Position numbers and translations under genes: made by a program. Shown here piece by piece: positions 55,434 through 64,000 of a stretch of 64,000 bases of DNA. The DNA is taken from assembly GCA_013995675.1 (NCBI GenBank), contig VWRR01000015.1, forward strand, positions 310,001-374,000. The letters run 5' to 3'. This stretch comes from Cyanidiococcus yangmingshanensis (taxonomy: Eukaryota; Rhodophyta; Bangiophyceae; Cyanidiales; Cyanidiaceae). The notes under the pieces were generated by a model. The model saw only the letters and a program-made list of their open reading frames with translations, did not search any database and was not told the DNA's origin. Position 1 is the first letter of the stretch, and every line of letters starts with the position of its first letter.

Positions 55434-55834
55434 TTAATCGATACTTGTTAAAGTCAGCTGCAGGTGGCGATGCGTCGGGGGAAATTCAGGCTTGGTGACA
55501 TCGTGGCGATCGTCTTCCGCAAAGGGATTTACAGTACGCTGATCAATGTGCTGTTTTGGGGGTGATTACTGCCTGCGGGGTCCCTGAGCTACAAGCTTCC
55601 CTCGGGGTAAAGCACAACCGCATAGGAGTGCAGCGCCATTTCATTGTACCCGTTGACGCTCGGTCCGGATGTATGGCTAGTGGGTTTCAAATATTCCCCC
55701 AGAGCATGCGCATTCTCGTGTACGCCCAAGATGCCCATCCGGCATGCGCAGAGGCGTTTCAGAAATTCACCTTTCAGAGTCAGGGCGTCTGTGCTACTTC
55801 GCGATAAGCGTCGTAGCCATGATTGACGGTACAT
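55434..55834 (-). CDS. Small unrecognised protein, three frames
   Basis: From the ATG at 55834 (MYRQSWLRRLSRSSTD) the frame runs 81 codons with GEFLKRLCACRMGILGVHEN and NEMALHSYAVVLYPEGSL. After the stop the next frame gives SSGTPQAVITPKTAH, and the one after that TVNPFAEDDRHDVTKPEF, ending in LQLTLTSID at 55434. Both joins equal one extra base and can sit at the stop codons. About 133 residues. No family is recognised. Confidence 0.33.
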
Positions 55835-56046
55835 TTCGTTGCAGCATGGAAGAACGCTAAAATGGCCCAGCGCAGCTGCTCATCTCTTCGTGAGAGATTG
55901 CTCTGGCAAAACGACGAGCGAGAAGAATATCCCAACTGTGCCCCGTGTTACAGGTCAGGTGCTGACCATCATCCATGCGACACTGACCGATGAAGTGACT
56001 CGTGTCGAGACATGATTGACCTGCGTCATAGAGCGTTATCGACTCC

Positions 56047-56775
56047 TTACCTCCGGCGTCTTTTGGTAGCCTTCTGGACAAGTCCGGCGGCTCGAGCGAG
56101 ATCTTTCGCTCTGCGTTCGCGTTCTTTTTGTTTCGCGCGCAGTCCTAAAAGTATTTTTCGTGGAATCATAGGTCCGCGGTAGGCGAACCAATCGACTCGC
56201 TTACGTCCTGTCTTCGCCTCCTTCACGAGTTTATGAATTTCCTTGCGAGCCTCTGTAACAAGCGTGGCCACTGATTCGTACTCTAGCCTTGTGGATGGTA
56301 GGCTTGCGGAACGGAGACGCTCGGCTCGCTTCCGTTCACTAGGTTTCGCGTATCGTTCGCCCTTGGTCGTCACGGTCGATCGCGTCTCCCAGATATCTAT
56401 CGTTGACCCGCCGGGCACATCGTCCACCAATTCCTTGATAAAAGCTTCTCCGCGCGCTTTCCCTTCTTGTGTCGGTTTCATTCTGGCCTGGTCAGGAGCG
56501 TTGCTCGAGCCTCGACTAGCAGTTCGCGCTCGGAGCTGTTTGCGTTCTTGATGGCTTTTCCTGGAGACACAACGATCTTGTCCCTGTGCGGCCAGTGATT
56601 GTTGATGAGACATTACCCAAGTTTCTTTTCTCGACGCGAAATGGCCAACGTCGCAAACGCCGAAACCGTTGTCGCCAGCGATAGACGCTTCAGAACTGGG
56701 TGCATCAACCTGCTTGTCGCTGCGCCTCCAGTCGGAGAGACGTGCTTCGATTTCAGCTTCAACATCATCGGTCAT
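56047..56775 (-). CDS. Basic nucleolar-type protein, FSAF1/C1orf131 (DUF4602)-like
   Basis: 242 residues from the ATG at 56775. The C-terminal third is Lys/Arg-rich helix: KTGRKRVDWFAYRGPMIPRK, LRAKQKERERRAKDLARAAG and a final KATKRRRR. A similar arrangement (short conserved K-R-D/Y-x-x-Y segment, charged helix, basic tail) ends the DUF4602 proteins such as human C1orf131/FSAF1, assembly factors of the small-subunit processome. The upstream GGSTIDIWETRSTVTTKGER segment may be the other conserved block. Identity is tentative; another ribosome-biogenesis or RNA-binding factor is possible. It is a single intact frame, 3' end towards the small gene at 55434. Confidence 0.45.
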   Translation of the reverse strand: MTDDVEAEIEARLSDWRRSDKQVDAPSSEASIAGDNGFGVCDVGHFASRKETWVMSHQQSLAAQGQDRCVSRKSHQERKQLRARTASRGSSNAPDQARMKPTQEGKARGEAFIKELVDDVPGGSTIDIWETRSTVTTKGERYAKPSERKRAERLRSASLPSTRLEYESVATLVTEARKEIHKLVKEAKTGRKRVDWFAYRGPMIPRKILLGLRAKQKERERRAKDLARAAGLVQKATKRRRR

Positions 56776-57099
56776 GATTTGTCAGCGTCTCAAATAACTG
56801 CTTTTCGTCGAGAAAATCAGGACAAGTAAGGAGATGCTGCAACAACAGCCGTCCAACGCACGTTGTCGACACCGACCTCGATGCACTCTTTACAAAACGC
56901 CGGCTGGGCCGGATCGAGAGCGCCAGCATACGGAGGCCCGCCCGAGACCCCAGATACCGGAGTGTTCACAAAGGTTTGGATCCAAAAGCCCAATAGGCTG
57001 GATGCTCAAATTATAGACCTAGATGAATACAGAGCTCTCGGTTGGAACTGGGTACAAAAATGATTTCGCGCACGCTTTCATGAGTAAAATATTGAGTAA
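56776..57099. other. Intergenic
   Basis: About 320 bp between divergent starts; short frames only. Confidence 0.4.
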
Positions 57100-57605
57100 A
57101 TGGGCGGCCTTTACGTCGAATCCGATTTCTTGAGGAGGCGCGGGAGCAAACAAGTGACCCGCTTGCCCGAGCCACTGAAAGATTCGAGTGAATGGACATA
57201 TCAAATTGACTTGTATAAAGCGGAATTAAACATAGAGGTGCTCTATCGAGGCAGAGGAGGAAAGCATGCACGTTTCGCGATTGTATGCATACCTATAGGC
57301 TTGTTACGTTTGGTGGCTCAAATCTGCTCGAAAAGCGAACGCCTTTGCTGCTTGGATAGTCTTTTGGATCGCTTAAGGTGACGATAGACAAGATACAGAT
57401 CCATGTGCAGCAGCAACGTTTCGAAAGCCAGGGCGTCCAAGGTTCGAAAACCCCATCGTCATACTCAAAGGGCGACTTTTGGAATGTATCATCTATATCG
57501 GATTCCAGGGAAGTGTCTCCTGGACTTGCAGAGGCGTTGCGTCTTTTTGACGCGCTTTGGCCTGATTGGCATATCTTGGGGCGCTCGAGCAGCGCTTCCG
57601 AGTGA
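57100..57605 (+). CDS. Small unrecognised protein with coiled coil, two frames
   Basis: From the ATG at 57100 the frame gives MGGLYVESDFLRRRGSK, a beta-type segment (EWTYQIDLYKAELNIEVLY), and then CSKSERLCCLDSLLDRL. It stops at 57381. Another frame continues KVTIDKIQIHVQQQRFESQ and a Ser-rich tail ending FDALWPDWHILGRSSSASE at 57605. The smooth join LLDRL/KVTIDKI needs one missing base near TTAAGG, the opposite direction to most other joins in the window. A globular head followed by a coiled coil recalls XRCC4-superfamily proteins, but no motif proves it. Confidence 0.38.
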
Positions 57606-58194
57606 TTTTCGGTGACTCATTCGCATCTCTGGAGAGACGCTTATATCAGGGCTGAAGTCGGACAGAGTCAGGCTTGGAGGAAAACAACTCGTTAAGACCC
57701 AGAATCGGGTCTTTGGGTGCCTCTGGGACATCAGCAAACATTGACCCGTTCATGAGGCCTCGACACGTTGCCTGATAACGTCGGTGATACGTTTGCCGCG
57801 TGTAAACTCGAAACGTACGTTGAGAAACCTCCCAGACGAACATACCCCGTAGGAAAGGCACGTCCGTACTCACGTCAGCTCAACCGTACGAAACACCAAA
57901 GTCGTTCAAGTGTTCCGTAAAGCGCAAGCAACGTTTTGTCTCAAACGCTGAACGACTGCGACGTAAGCGGCAACAAGTCGGCGTCTATTGGCCAGACTCG
58001 GGTCTGTCGCTCGGGCGAGTCTGCTCTCTGAGCGACGTCCAGTTGCCGCGTGTCTTTCAGTAAAAGGCTCAGGACGGTTCACGGATCGTCAAGCGATCGT
58101 CGTGGCGTTCGCTCTATCCTACAACTTGGAGTCGCCTGACTTGAATAGACCATACGGAGACTGAGTAAACGTCTGCGGTGTCCAAGACGCGACC
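57606..58194. promoter_or_regulatory. 5' region of eRF3
   Basis: About 590 bp. Nothing encoded that I recognise; the eRF3 start has the context GACCATGG. Confidence 0.4.
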
Positions 58195-59622
58195 ATGGCT
58201 GCGTCCGAGGTTGTCGACGGCATGCAGCGGTTGCAGGTCGAGGACGACAGCGGACCAGCAACGTCCTCTCCCGAAACGTTGCGGAACATCAACATCGTCT
58301 TTATTGGACACGTCGACGCAGGGAAATCAACGCTGTGTGGACATCTGCTTTACCTAACGGGCAACTTGGATGAACGAACACTGGAAAAGTACGAGAAAGA
58401 GGCGAAGAGCAAGGGCCGCGAGTCATGGAAGTTCGCCTGGGCTCTGGACCTCACCGAGCAGGAGCGGAGCAAGGGAAAAACCACTGACTATGGGGTGGCC
58501 TCCTTCCGAACGCGGACAAAACACATCACGATTATCGACGCACCTGGACACAAGGCCTATGTACCCGCGATGATATCGGGCACTGGACAAGCGGACGTTG
58601 CGATTCTGGTCATTTCAGCGCGCAAAGGAGAGTTTGAAGCGGGCTTTGAACGAGGCGGACAAACTCGTGAGCACGCCATGCTGGCCAAGACGGCTGGTGT
58701 GCGTCAGCTCGTGGTCGTCGTGAATAAAATGGACGAGCCGACAGTACAGTGGAGCCAGGAACGCTTTCGCGACATCTGTGACAAACTCACTCCGTTTCTG
58801 AAGCAGATTGGTTATCGACCGCAGGAGCTAAGTTGGGTACCCGTCAGCGGCTATTCTGGAGAAAACCTGCGTGAACGGGTCAGTCCATCGGTCTGTTCCT
58901 GGTACAGAGGCGGATCACTCCTCGAAGTTTTGGATGCACTGAAACTGCCACCGCGACCGCTTGACGTGCCAGTGCGTATGACAGTCGTCGACAAGTTCCG
59001 AGAGATGGGCGTTTGCATTCTAGGCAAGGTCGAATCGGGTATCGTTCGGAACGGTGATCGGCTGCTACTCATGCCGCCTCGGTTAGCTGTCCAAGTAGCG
59101 GGCATCACCGTGGATGCAGAGGAGGTACCAGCGGCCGAGCCAGGTGACAATGTGAAGCTGCTCGTCAAGGGCGTCGAGGAGGATGATATTCATCCAGGAC
59201 AGGTTCTTTGCGCTGAGGATGCGCCTGTAGAGGCAACAACGGTCTTTGACGGCCAGATTATGCTGGTCGAACACAAGTCCATTCTGACTGCCGGGTACAG
59301 ATGCGTCGCTCACATTCAGGCTGCTGCCGTTGAGGTGGTATTCGAGCGTCTGCTTGCAGAAGTCGACCGTCGAACGAATCAGATCGCGAAAAAATATCCC
59401 AAGTTTGTGCGACCGGGAAGCACCTTCATAGCCCGACTTGCGGTGGCGCAACCGGTTTGTGTGACGCCGTTCAAAGACTTTGCACCACTGGGGCGTTTCA
59501 TGCTTCGTGACGAGGGCACCACCATTGGCGCTGGCGTGGTGCTGCGCATTCCCGGTCAACGAATCGTAAGTGGGGTCAAGGGCGCTACGGATTCTTCCAG
59601 TTCGGAGGCGGCAATGACCTGA
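58195..59622 (+). CDS. Eukaryotic translation release factor eRF3 (GTPase)
   Basis: 475 residues from the ATG at 58195. The GTPase domain starts early: NIVFIGHVDAGKSTLCGHLL (P-loop at residues 37-44), FTILDAPGHK-type IIDAPGHKAYVPAMISGTGQ, and VVNKMD near residue 176. ARKGEFEAGFERGGQTREHA and VQWSQERFRDICDKL are eRF3-type, not EF-1alpha or HBS1. Domains 2 and 3 follow, with KYPKFVRPGS and the C-terminal DFAPLGRFMLRDEGTTIGAG. With eRF1, the GTPase drives peptide release at all three stop codons. The N-terminal extension before the G domain is only about 30 residues, so the long PABP-binding or prion-like region of other eRF3s is absent. It is a single intact frame. Confidence 0.95.
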   Translation: MAASEVVDGMQRLQVEDDSGPATSSPETLRNINIVFIGHVDAGKSTLCGHLLYLTGNLDERTLEKYEKEAKSKGRESWKFAWALDLTEQERSKGKTTDYGVASFRTRTKHITIIDAPGHKAYVPAMISGTGQADVAILVISARKGEFEAGFERGGQTREHAMLAKTAGVRQLVVVVNKMDEPTVQWSQERFRDICDKLTPFLKQIGYRPQELSWVPVSGYSGENLRERVSPSVCSWYRGGSLLEVLDALKLPPRPLDVPVRMTVVDKFREMGVCILGKVESGIVRNGDRLLLMPPRLAVQVAGITVDAEEVPAAEPGDNVKLLVKGVEEDDIHPGQVLCAEDAPVEATTVFDGQIMLVEHKSILTAGYRCVAHIQAAAVEVVFERLLAEVDRRTNQIAKKYPKFVRPGSTFIARLAVAQPVCVTPFKDFAPLGRFMLRDEGTTIGAGVVLRIPGQRIVSGVKGATDSSSSEAAMT

Positions 59623-60123
59623 GCACTTGCTGAAGCATACTTTCGCTTTCTTCATCGATGCGATTGTCATGCATTTCATGAAACGATGGTGATGTCGTTT
59701 GTTAGAGCGTGATGAGCGCATCAGCGATTCGTCACTATTATTTCCTGAGGTGCCTCATCATGTGCATCACGACTGCTTGACCACGCACGATCTTTCTTTT
59801 CTACGCAATTCGCGCTCCATCGGATGAGCAGCATGCACGCTGTGGGTTGACTGGTCGTACGCTCACAGAGACTCGTCTTCGAAGCTCGTTCTTCATCCGC
59901 TGTGGCCGGAGGGACACTGACCTGGAAGCCGCATTTCCGCGTCACTGTCACGTGGCTCGCATCCAGACAAGCACGGAGACATCAATTGGCTCTCCCTTAG
60001 GATAGTGCTTAGAGGAGCGATGGTTTTGTCCGCTGAGAAATGAAGCAATGTGCTCTTTCTCTGTGGAGCGTTCGCAACACCTAGACAAAGACTGACTCGT
60101 GCATCAACGACACACTGGTGCCG
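59623..60123. other. Intergenic, possible short minus-strand gene
   Basis: A minus-strand frame at 59951-59721 (ERASKTSLCERTTSQPT, end APQEIIVTNR) might be coding together with an upstream ATG at about 59982 in the neighbouring frame. Too weak to call. Confidence 0.25.
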
Positions 60124-60616
60124 TCATTCGGTCGCAGCACGCCCGCGCTGCAATATCCACCTCATGTCGATTTTGGAGATGCCTCTGGCCGATGCTTGGC
60201 GATAAACTCCCCGGCTGGCTCGGCACGAGAGGCGATCCAACCCCTCATGCGCCGCTGCGAATGACACTTGACCAGAACGTTGCACCAAAAAGACCTCTGA
60301 TGTCCCCGACACCAGTGCACTATCAGGAGCTGGCCTTATAACGAAGACCTTGAAATAGGATTCTTCTAAATTGAATGCACACCTCATCCCGACATGCAGC
60401 GCTTGTTCCCGGTCACATACTATTCGCGACAAGCAAAACGATTCGTTCCCCGTCCGGACCCACCAAAGCGATCGCTTTGTGACTTGGAAAGTCACATGCA
60501 TAGACGATACCGTGCAGGCGACGCTCCAGATTCCCGCATCGCCTTATCAGGCGCCCATGTTCGCGCTCGGGCCAATCCAGTGCGAGCACAGCCCGTGAAA
60601 GGAATCTCGAATGCAT
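60124..60616 (-). CDS. Small unrecognised protein, two frames
   Basis: From the ATG at 60616 (MHSRFLSRAVLALDWPEREH) the first frame holds beta-rich sequence LHGIVYACDFPSHKAIALVG and DGERIVLLVANS, stopping at TGA near 60415. One base on, it continues DREQALHVGMRCAFNLEESY and FKVFVIRPAPDSALVSG, ending at 60124. The alternation of short strands with a central charged helix could be an OB-type fold, but no signature is visible. About 163 residues if joined. Confidence 0.38.
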
Positions 60617-60810
60617 GGATCCATCCTTTGAATGGTTGCCTCGATCGATCCGTCTCTGTACTATCCTGCTTATACGTTATTCGCATTGATCATCTCGCTC
60701 GAGCAGGTTCCCGTGAAGAGGCTTTTCTCTGAGGTTCATGCACGCATCGATGCAAGCTGGACACGCATCCTGCGTGATCTTGTGGCCCGCGGAACGCGCC
60801 GCCGCGGATC

Positions 60811-63800
60811 ATGGTTCGAGGCGACGCGCGCGAGCGCATCCGGGAATACGGCGGCTCCATGGTTCCCGTCTCCGTCGCGTTGTCTGGCAAGCGTTACCAA
60901 GAGTGGGTGAGTTTTTCGTTTAGCGCCTGGGAGCATTGTGTTTTTGGTACGTATAGGGACTTTAGTAGACCTGAGGTCGTGGCCGTGTGGGTCTCTATGG
61001 ATGACCAGGTTCGCGTGGGCAGTGAATGTCGGCCTGGGGCGAAACCTAACCGAGACTGGGGTGGCTGTCTTCGAGACGCTTCGTGCTGTCCGGCTGGTCC
61101 AGACGGTTGGATACCAGTTTCTAGTGCTGGTTTCGTAAGCGTTTGGGGAAGGAACACTTTCGGGTTTCGTGGAGGGCGTTCTCACTTGAGTTTCGTTTGG
61201 CCGACCTGCACTGCGCAGGTATTCGCGACGAGTGATCGCGCGTGTTCGCCATGTCACGTCAAGGCTCGATCCCTGGGTGACGACGGTGTCCGCTATTGGC
61301 ATTTGGTGGGAGCCGGAACGAGAGGGAGCAGTTTCTGCGGGCTGGGTTCCTCAAAATCGGTTGTTCTGGGGCCCAAAGCACACGGACTGCGCTTCTGGGT
61401 TTGGCCCAGTCCAGCTGGGCAGCCCTGCTGTGATTCGTACGGCACTTCGAGTGAGACGACTGCTAGACAGATTGGAGCTGCCAGAATGTTTGCGACGATT
61501 CGAGGCGGTGCCAAAGGTCGTCCTGTTAATGGCGGTGTGCCTCAGGAACCAGCCGGATCGAGCGATGGTGTGACTGGTGACGAGAGCGACGCCAATGCCG
61601 AGGCGATCAAAGGACCTACTTCGGACAGTGTCCAGAAACGGTCTCGTCAAGCGTCTTCTCGCCGGACATCCAAAGTACGCAATAGCACATCTGGTGAGCT
61701 TGGAAAGAGTTCAGATGTCGGTGTTGCCAGTATACTAGAGAATTTCGGAATGTTGCCAGATGAGACAAGAAGAGAGCGACGTTGGGTGCACAGGGGCAGA
61801 AAAGCAAAGGGTGGCTGGATATTCACGGTGCTATCGGAAGCATTGCCTGGACTTAGGAGCAGTCGGCTGAAACGGGAACAGCGACAGCAGCTTGTGGCAT
61901 TAGAGAATAACTTGAAGCGCCTGGTGCGGGAGCTTGCAAAGTCTCCTCCAGTGCTGCAACCAGCGGAGGATATTCGCCAAGCGCTGGCCCTGTTGAATCG
62001 TCTCCGTGGCCTTGTTTTTTACTCCACGATTCTTGGTGATAAGTATGTCTCCAGCTTTGTTCGTGCGTTGAAGGGTCTAGTGAGCTCCGCGCTACTTCTC
62101 GGTATGGACTTGGAGCCGCTGGAGTTTCCAATTATTGGAGAATCTGCCTGGCATCCATCTGATACGGATACGCGACGGACCTCAAGACAAGCGGAGCGAG
62201 CACCAGCAGACCATTCTGTTCGCCGTCGATCTGAACGGCTCGAGGATCCCAAACGGAAAGAATTGATCCTGCGAATGAATGATAAGCTTGTTGAGGAAAT
62301 CCTCGGCTCAAGTGAATCGGGAAGTCATGAATGGGTTGCACCACTGGAGAGCCCATGGGCATCGGCGCCCTGGAAAGCGCCGTTTGTGCAGTTCTATCGG
62401 GATATGTCGGAATTACATACCAAAGACGGTCTGACCTGGGAGGGCCATATTTTGGATCTCGCTCTCTACTCTGCGAACGCTTATACGGAAAGCGTGCAGC
62501 AGAACCCGCTCTCAGGAGACGCTTTGGAGTCTGGAGATGATCCGCGTTCCGATTGCCCAGAGGCTCGTGAAGCCGCGAGCGCGGGTAGCGTTGAAGCATT
62601 TCCCGAAGCGGCGGCCAGTGATGTCTTGCGCAACGATGTCTTCCGCCGCTCTGTGGTGGCCATGGTTTGCCATGATTTGGATGTTTTGCAGGACCTCTGT
62701 AGCTGGTCGCCGTATAGACTGGCGCGCTGTATAGCGTTCAGTATCATGAAACTCACAGAAGCTGATCTTGAGCGCTGCGACCGACAGCAATCCGAACAGG
62801 CACAGCGGACGTCTGAAGCGCCAGTTCGAGAACCAACGGTTCATGACGCAGCAGAGATGCTTGTTACGCTACTCGCCAAGGAGTCACTGCCGCCCATCGC
62901 TGTGCTTGAAAAAGGTCTCGTAGCACAGAGCCGTGTACCGCGTGCCCTTGTCGCTGACGCACTCGAGCAGAGTCTTCGATCGGTGCTCTTCAAGAGTGCC
63001 CTTACGGCGTCCGCGTCAGAGCCCAAACTTCGTCGCCGCTGGAGTCAGTATCTTCCGCTGATTACGAAACGGATTCAGCTTCGCGGAGACGGAGTTCTCG
63101 GGCAGTACTATATGCTCTATTTCTCCAATCGCGAGCAGCGCTTCAGGCCGGCAGAATCGCCAGATGTTGTGCGTCTGGATGACATTGTGGGTTACGATGA
63201 AACCAAGCAAGCATTCGTCCAGAATATCAAGTATTTCTTGGCAGGTCACCACGCCCATCATGTCCTTCTGATGGGTGCTTTTGGTGTCGGCAAGTCAGCT
63301 CTCGTCAAGGCAGTCGCCAACGAGTTCTATGGCACTGGTCTGCGCCTCGTGCAACTGGACAGCGGCTATTTTGGAGCAGCGCAAGGCCTAGGTACCATTC
63401 CGACTATACGGGTCAAGGGAGGCAAATCCTCGAAACCCATAACCGAGGAGGATATTCCGCTTGGAGCGCTGGGCTTTGCTCACGACGTTCAGGGTCTAGC
63501 CAAGCAGGCCTGGATGCATCCGAATTTACGGTTTATTCTCTTCCTCGACGACGTAGTCCTGGATGATGAGGATCCGCGACTCGTCGCACTTCGGGGTGTC
63601 ATGAGCGGCGGCATGCTCTCATTGCCGCGAAACATGATCGTGGTGGCGACATGCAGCACCGGCATTCTGGCTCCCGATTTCTTCGCCGTGAACGTCGCGT
63701 CCGACGACGACGCTCTGGGCCATCCGAAGCGCGCTCGATCCAAGAAGCGGCTCCGAATGCTGCCCTCGGTGGATTTCTTTGAGGTCTTTTCGGGCCTGTC

Positions 63801-64000
63801 GGATGATACGGTTACATTTCTGGACCGTTTCGGTATGGTGCTCACCTTTGATTCGCCGAACAAATCCATGTACCTAGAATTTGTACGACATGCGCTGGAA
63901 CGCTACGGGGATGCCGCCCGCCGCATCCCCTGGAATGCACTGCGCAAACGAGCACTCTCCTATGCGCGCGCTCGGTCTTCGTACTCGGCGCGAACTGCTC
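60811..64000 (+). CDS. DUF815-family AAA+ ATPase (partial, cut by right edge)
   Basis: One open frame from the ATG at 60811 to the edge, at least 1,063 codons. The C-terminal part is a DUF815 ATPase: LDDIVGYDETKQAFVQNIKY, Walker A GAFGVGKSALVKA (about residue 821), LRLVQLDSG, Walker B FILFLDDVVLDDED (about 906), RGVMSGGMLSLPRNMIVVAT and DRFGMVLTFDSP. Bacterial, cyanobacterial and plant homologues are small proteins of unknown function consisting of this domain. Here more than 700 residues precede it. Residues 230-760 look coding, with helices and acidic linkers. The first 225 are Cys-, Trp- and Gly-rich and unusual, so an ATG at 61486 (MFATIRGGAKGRP) may be the true start. An N-terminal plastid signal is possible but not clear. 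Confidence 0.8.
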   Translation, partial: MVRGDARERIREYGGSMVPVSVALSGKRYQEWVSFSFSAWEHCVFGTYRDFSRPEVVAVWVSMDDQVRVGSECRPGAKPNRDWGGCLRDASCCPAGPDGWIPVSSAGFVSVWGRNTFGFRGGRSHLSFVWPTCTAQVFATSDRACSPCHVKARSLGDDGVRYWHLVGAGTRGSSFCGLGSSKSVVLGPKAHGLRFWVWPSPAGQPCCDSYGTSSETTARQIGAARMFATIRGGAKGRPVNGGVPQEPAGSSDGVTGDESDANAEAIKGPTSDSVQKRSRQASSRRTSKVRNSTSGELGKSSDVGVASILENFGMLPDETRRERRWVHRGRKAKGGWIFTVLSEALPGLRSSRLKREQRQQLVALENNLKRLVRELAKSPPVLQPAEDIRQALALLNRLRGLVFYSTILGDKYVSSFVRALKGLVSSALLLGMDLEPLEFPIIGESAWHPSDTDTRRTSRQAERAPADHSVRRRSERLEDPKRKELILRMNDKLVEEILGSSESGSHEWVAPLESPWASAPWKAPFVQFYRDMSELHTKDGLTWEGHILDLALYSANAYTESVQQNPLSGDALESGDDPRSDCPEAREAASAGSVEAFPEAAASDVLRNDVFRRSVVAMVCHDLDVLQDLCSWSPYRLARCIAFSIMKLTEADLERCDRQQSEQAQRTSEAPVREPTVHDAAEMLVTLLAKESLPPIAVLEKGLVAQSRVPRALVADALEQSLRSVLFKSALTASASEPKLRRRWSQYLPLITKRIQLRGDGVLGQYYMLYFSNREQRFRPAESPDVVRLDDIVGYDETKQAFVQNIKYFLAGHHAHHVLLMGAFGVGKSALVKAVANEFYGTGLRLVQLDSGYFGAAQGLGTIPTIRVKGGKSSKPITEEDIPLGALGFAHDVQGLAKQAWMHPNLRFILFLDDVVLDDEDPRLVALRGVMSGGMLSLPRNMIVVATCSTGILAPDFFAVNVASDDDALGHPKRARSKKRLRMLPSVDFFEVFSGLSDDTVTFLDRFGMVLTFDSPNKSMYLEFVRHALERYGDAARRIPWNALRKRALSYARARSSYSARTA

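Noticed and set aside
1-64000. Stop-codon-triggered frameshifting as the sole explanation for all joins
   Set aside because: The PHD site, the ankyrin site at 7415 and the kinase site near 1690 must change frame well before the next stop.
1-64000. tRNA genes, CRISPR arrays, telomeric repeats, transposons or viral remnants
   Set aside because: Looked for B-box-like GTTCRA sequences with cloverleaf partners, regular spacer arrays, terminal repeats and transposase or capsid motifs; none convincing.

Overview
The window reads as compact, gene-dense, intron-poor nuclear DNA from a photosynthetic eukaryote, most like a unicellular red alga of the Cyanidiophyceae type. The genes are eukaryotic: prefoldin-4, reticulon, a UBA-UAS-UBX protein, PEX6, eRF3, OGG1, an AUR1-like phosphotransferase, a RING-CH ligase and several PHD proteins. 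Plant or plastid traits include an IRE/IREH1-type AGC kinase, a two-ACT-domain ACR-like protein and a riboflavin synthase with N-terminal extensions, a plant-style WBP2-like protein, a SHAQKYF-type MYB, and a cyanobacterial-type DUF815 ATPase. No tRNA, rRNA, CRISPR array, telomere, transposon or viral remnant was recognised. The species is an inference.

Layout. 0-12 kb: partial IRE-like kinase (-), Sec12-like WD40 membrane protein (+), very large ankyrin-type protein (-), prefoldin 4 (-). 12-24 kb: ACR-like protein (+), PHD/ePHD protein (-), reticulon (+), IMP dehydrogenase (+), FAF2/UBXD8-like protein (-). 24-36 kb: AT-hook-like protein (+), helical-repeat protein (+), MYB (+), WBP2-like (-), riboflavin synthase (+), OGG1 (+). 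36-52.7 kb: SET3/MLL5-like PHD protein (+), PEX6 (+), karyopherin-like protein (-), a tight divergent pair of unknown genes, AUR1-like protein (-), RING-CH ligase (-). 53-64 kb: LIM protein (+), FSAF1-like nucleolar protein (-), eRF3 (+), DUF815 ATPase (+, cut by the right edge). Several small unrecognised genes sit in the gaps. Genes alternate strands with short spacers; there are no operons. Functional themes are chromatin reading, ER and peroxisome quality control, translation termination, purine and flavin synthesis, and base-excision repair.

The most striking property is that many genes cannot be read in one frame. At least eight, three of them fixed by domain architecture (FAF2-like UBA/UAS, the PHD zinc finger at 36.8 kb, the IRE-like helical block), need a frame change, nearly always equal to one extra base. 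The long conserved genes are unbroken. Consensus insertion errors are the simplest explanation; programmed +1 frameshifting is the exciting alternative and is testable. Start codons below were chosen as the first plausible ATG.
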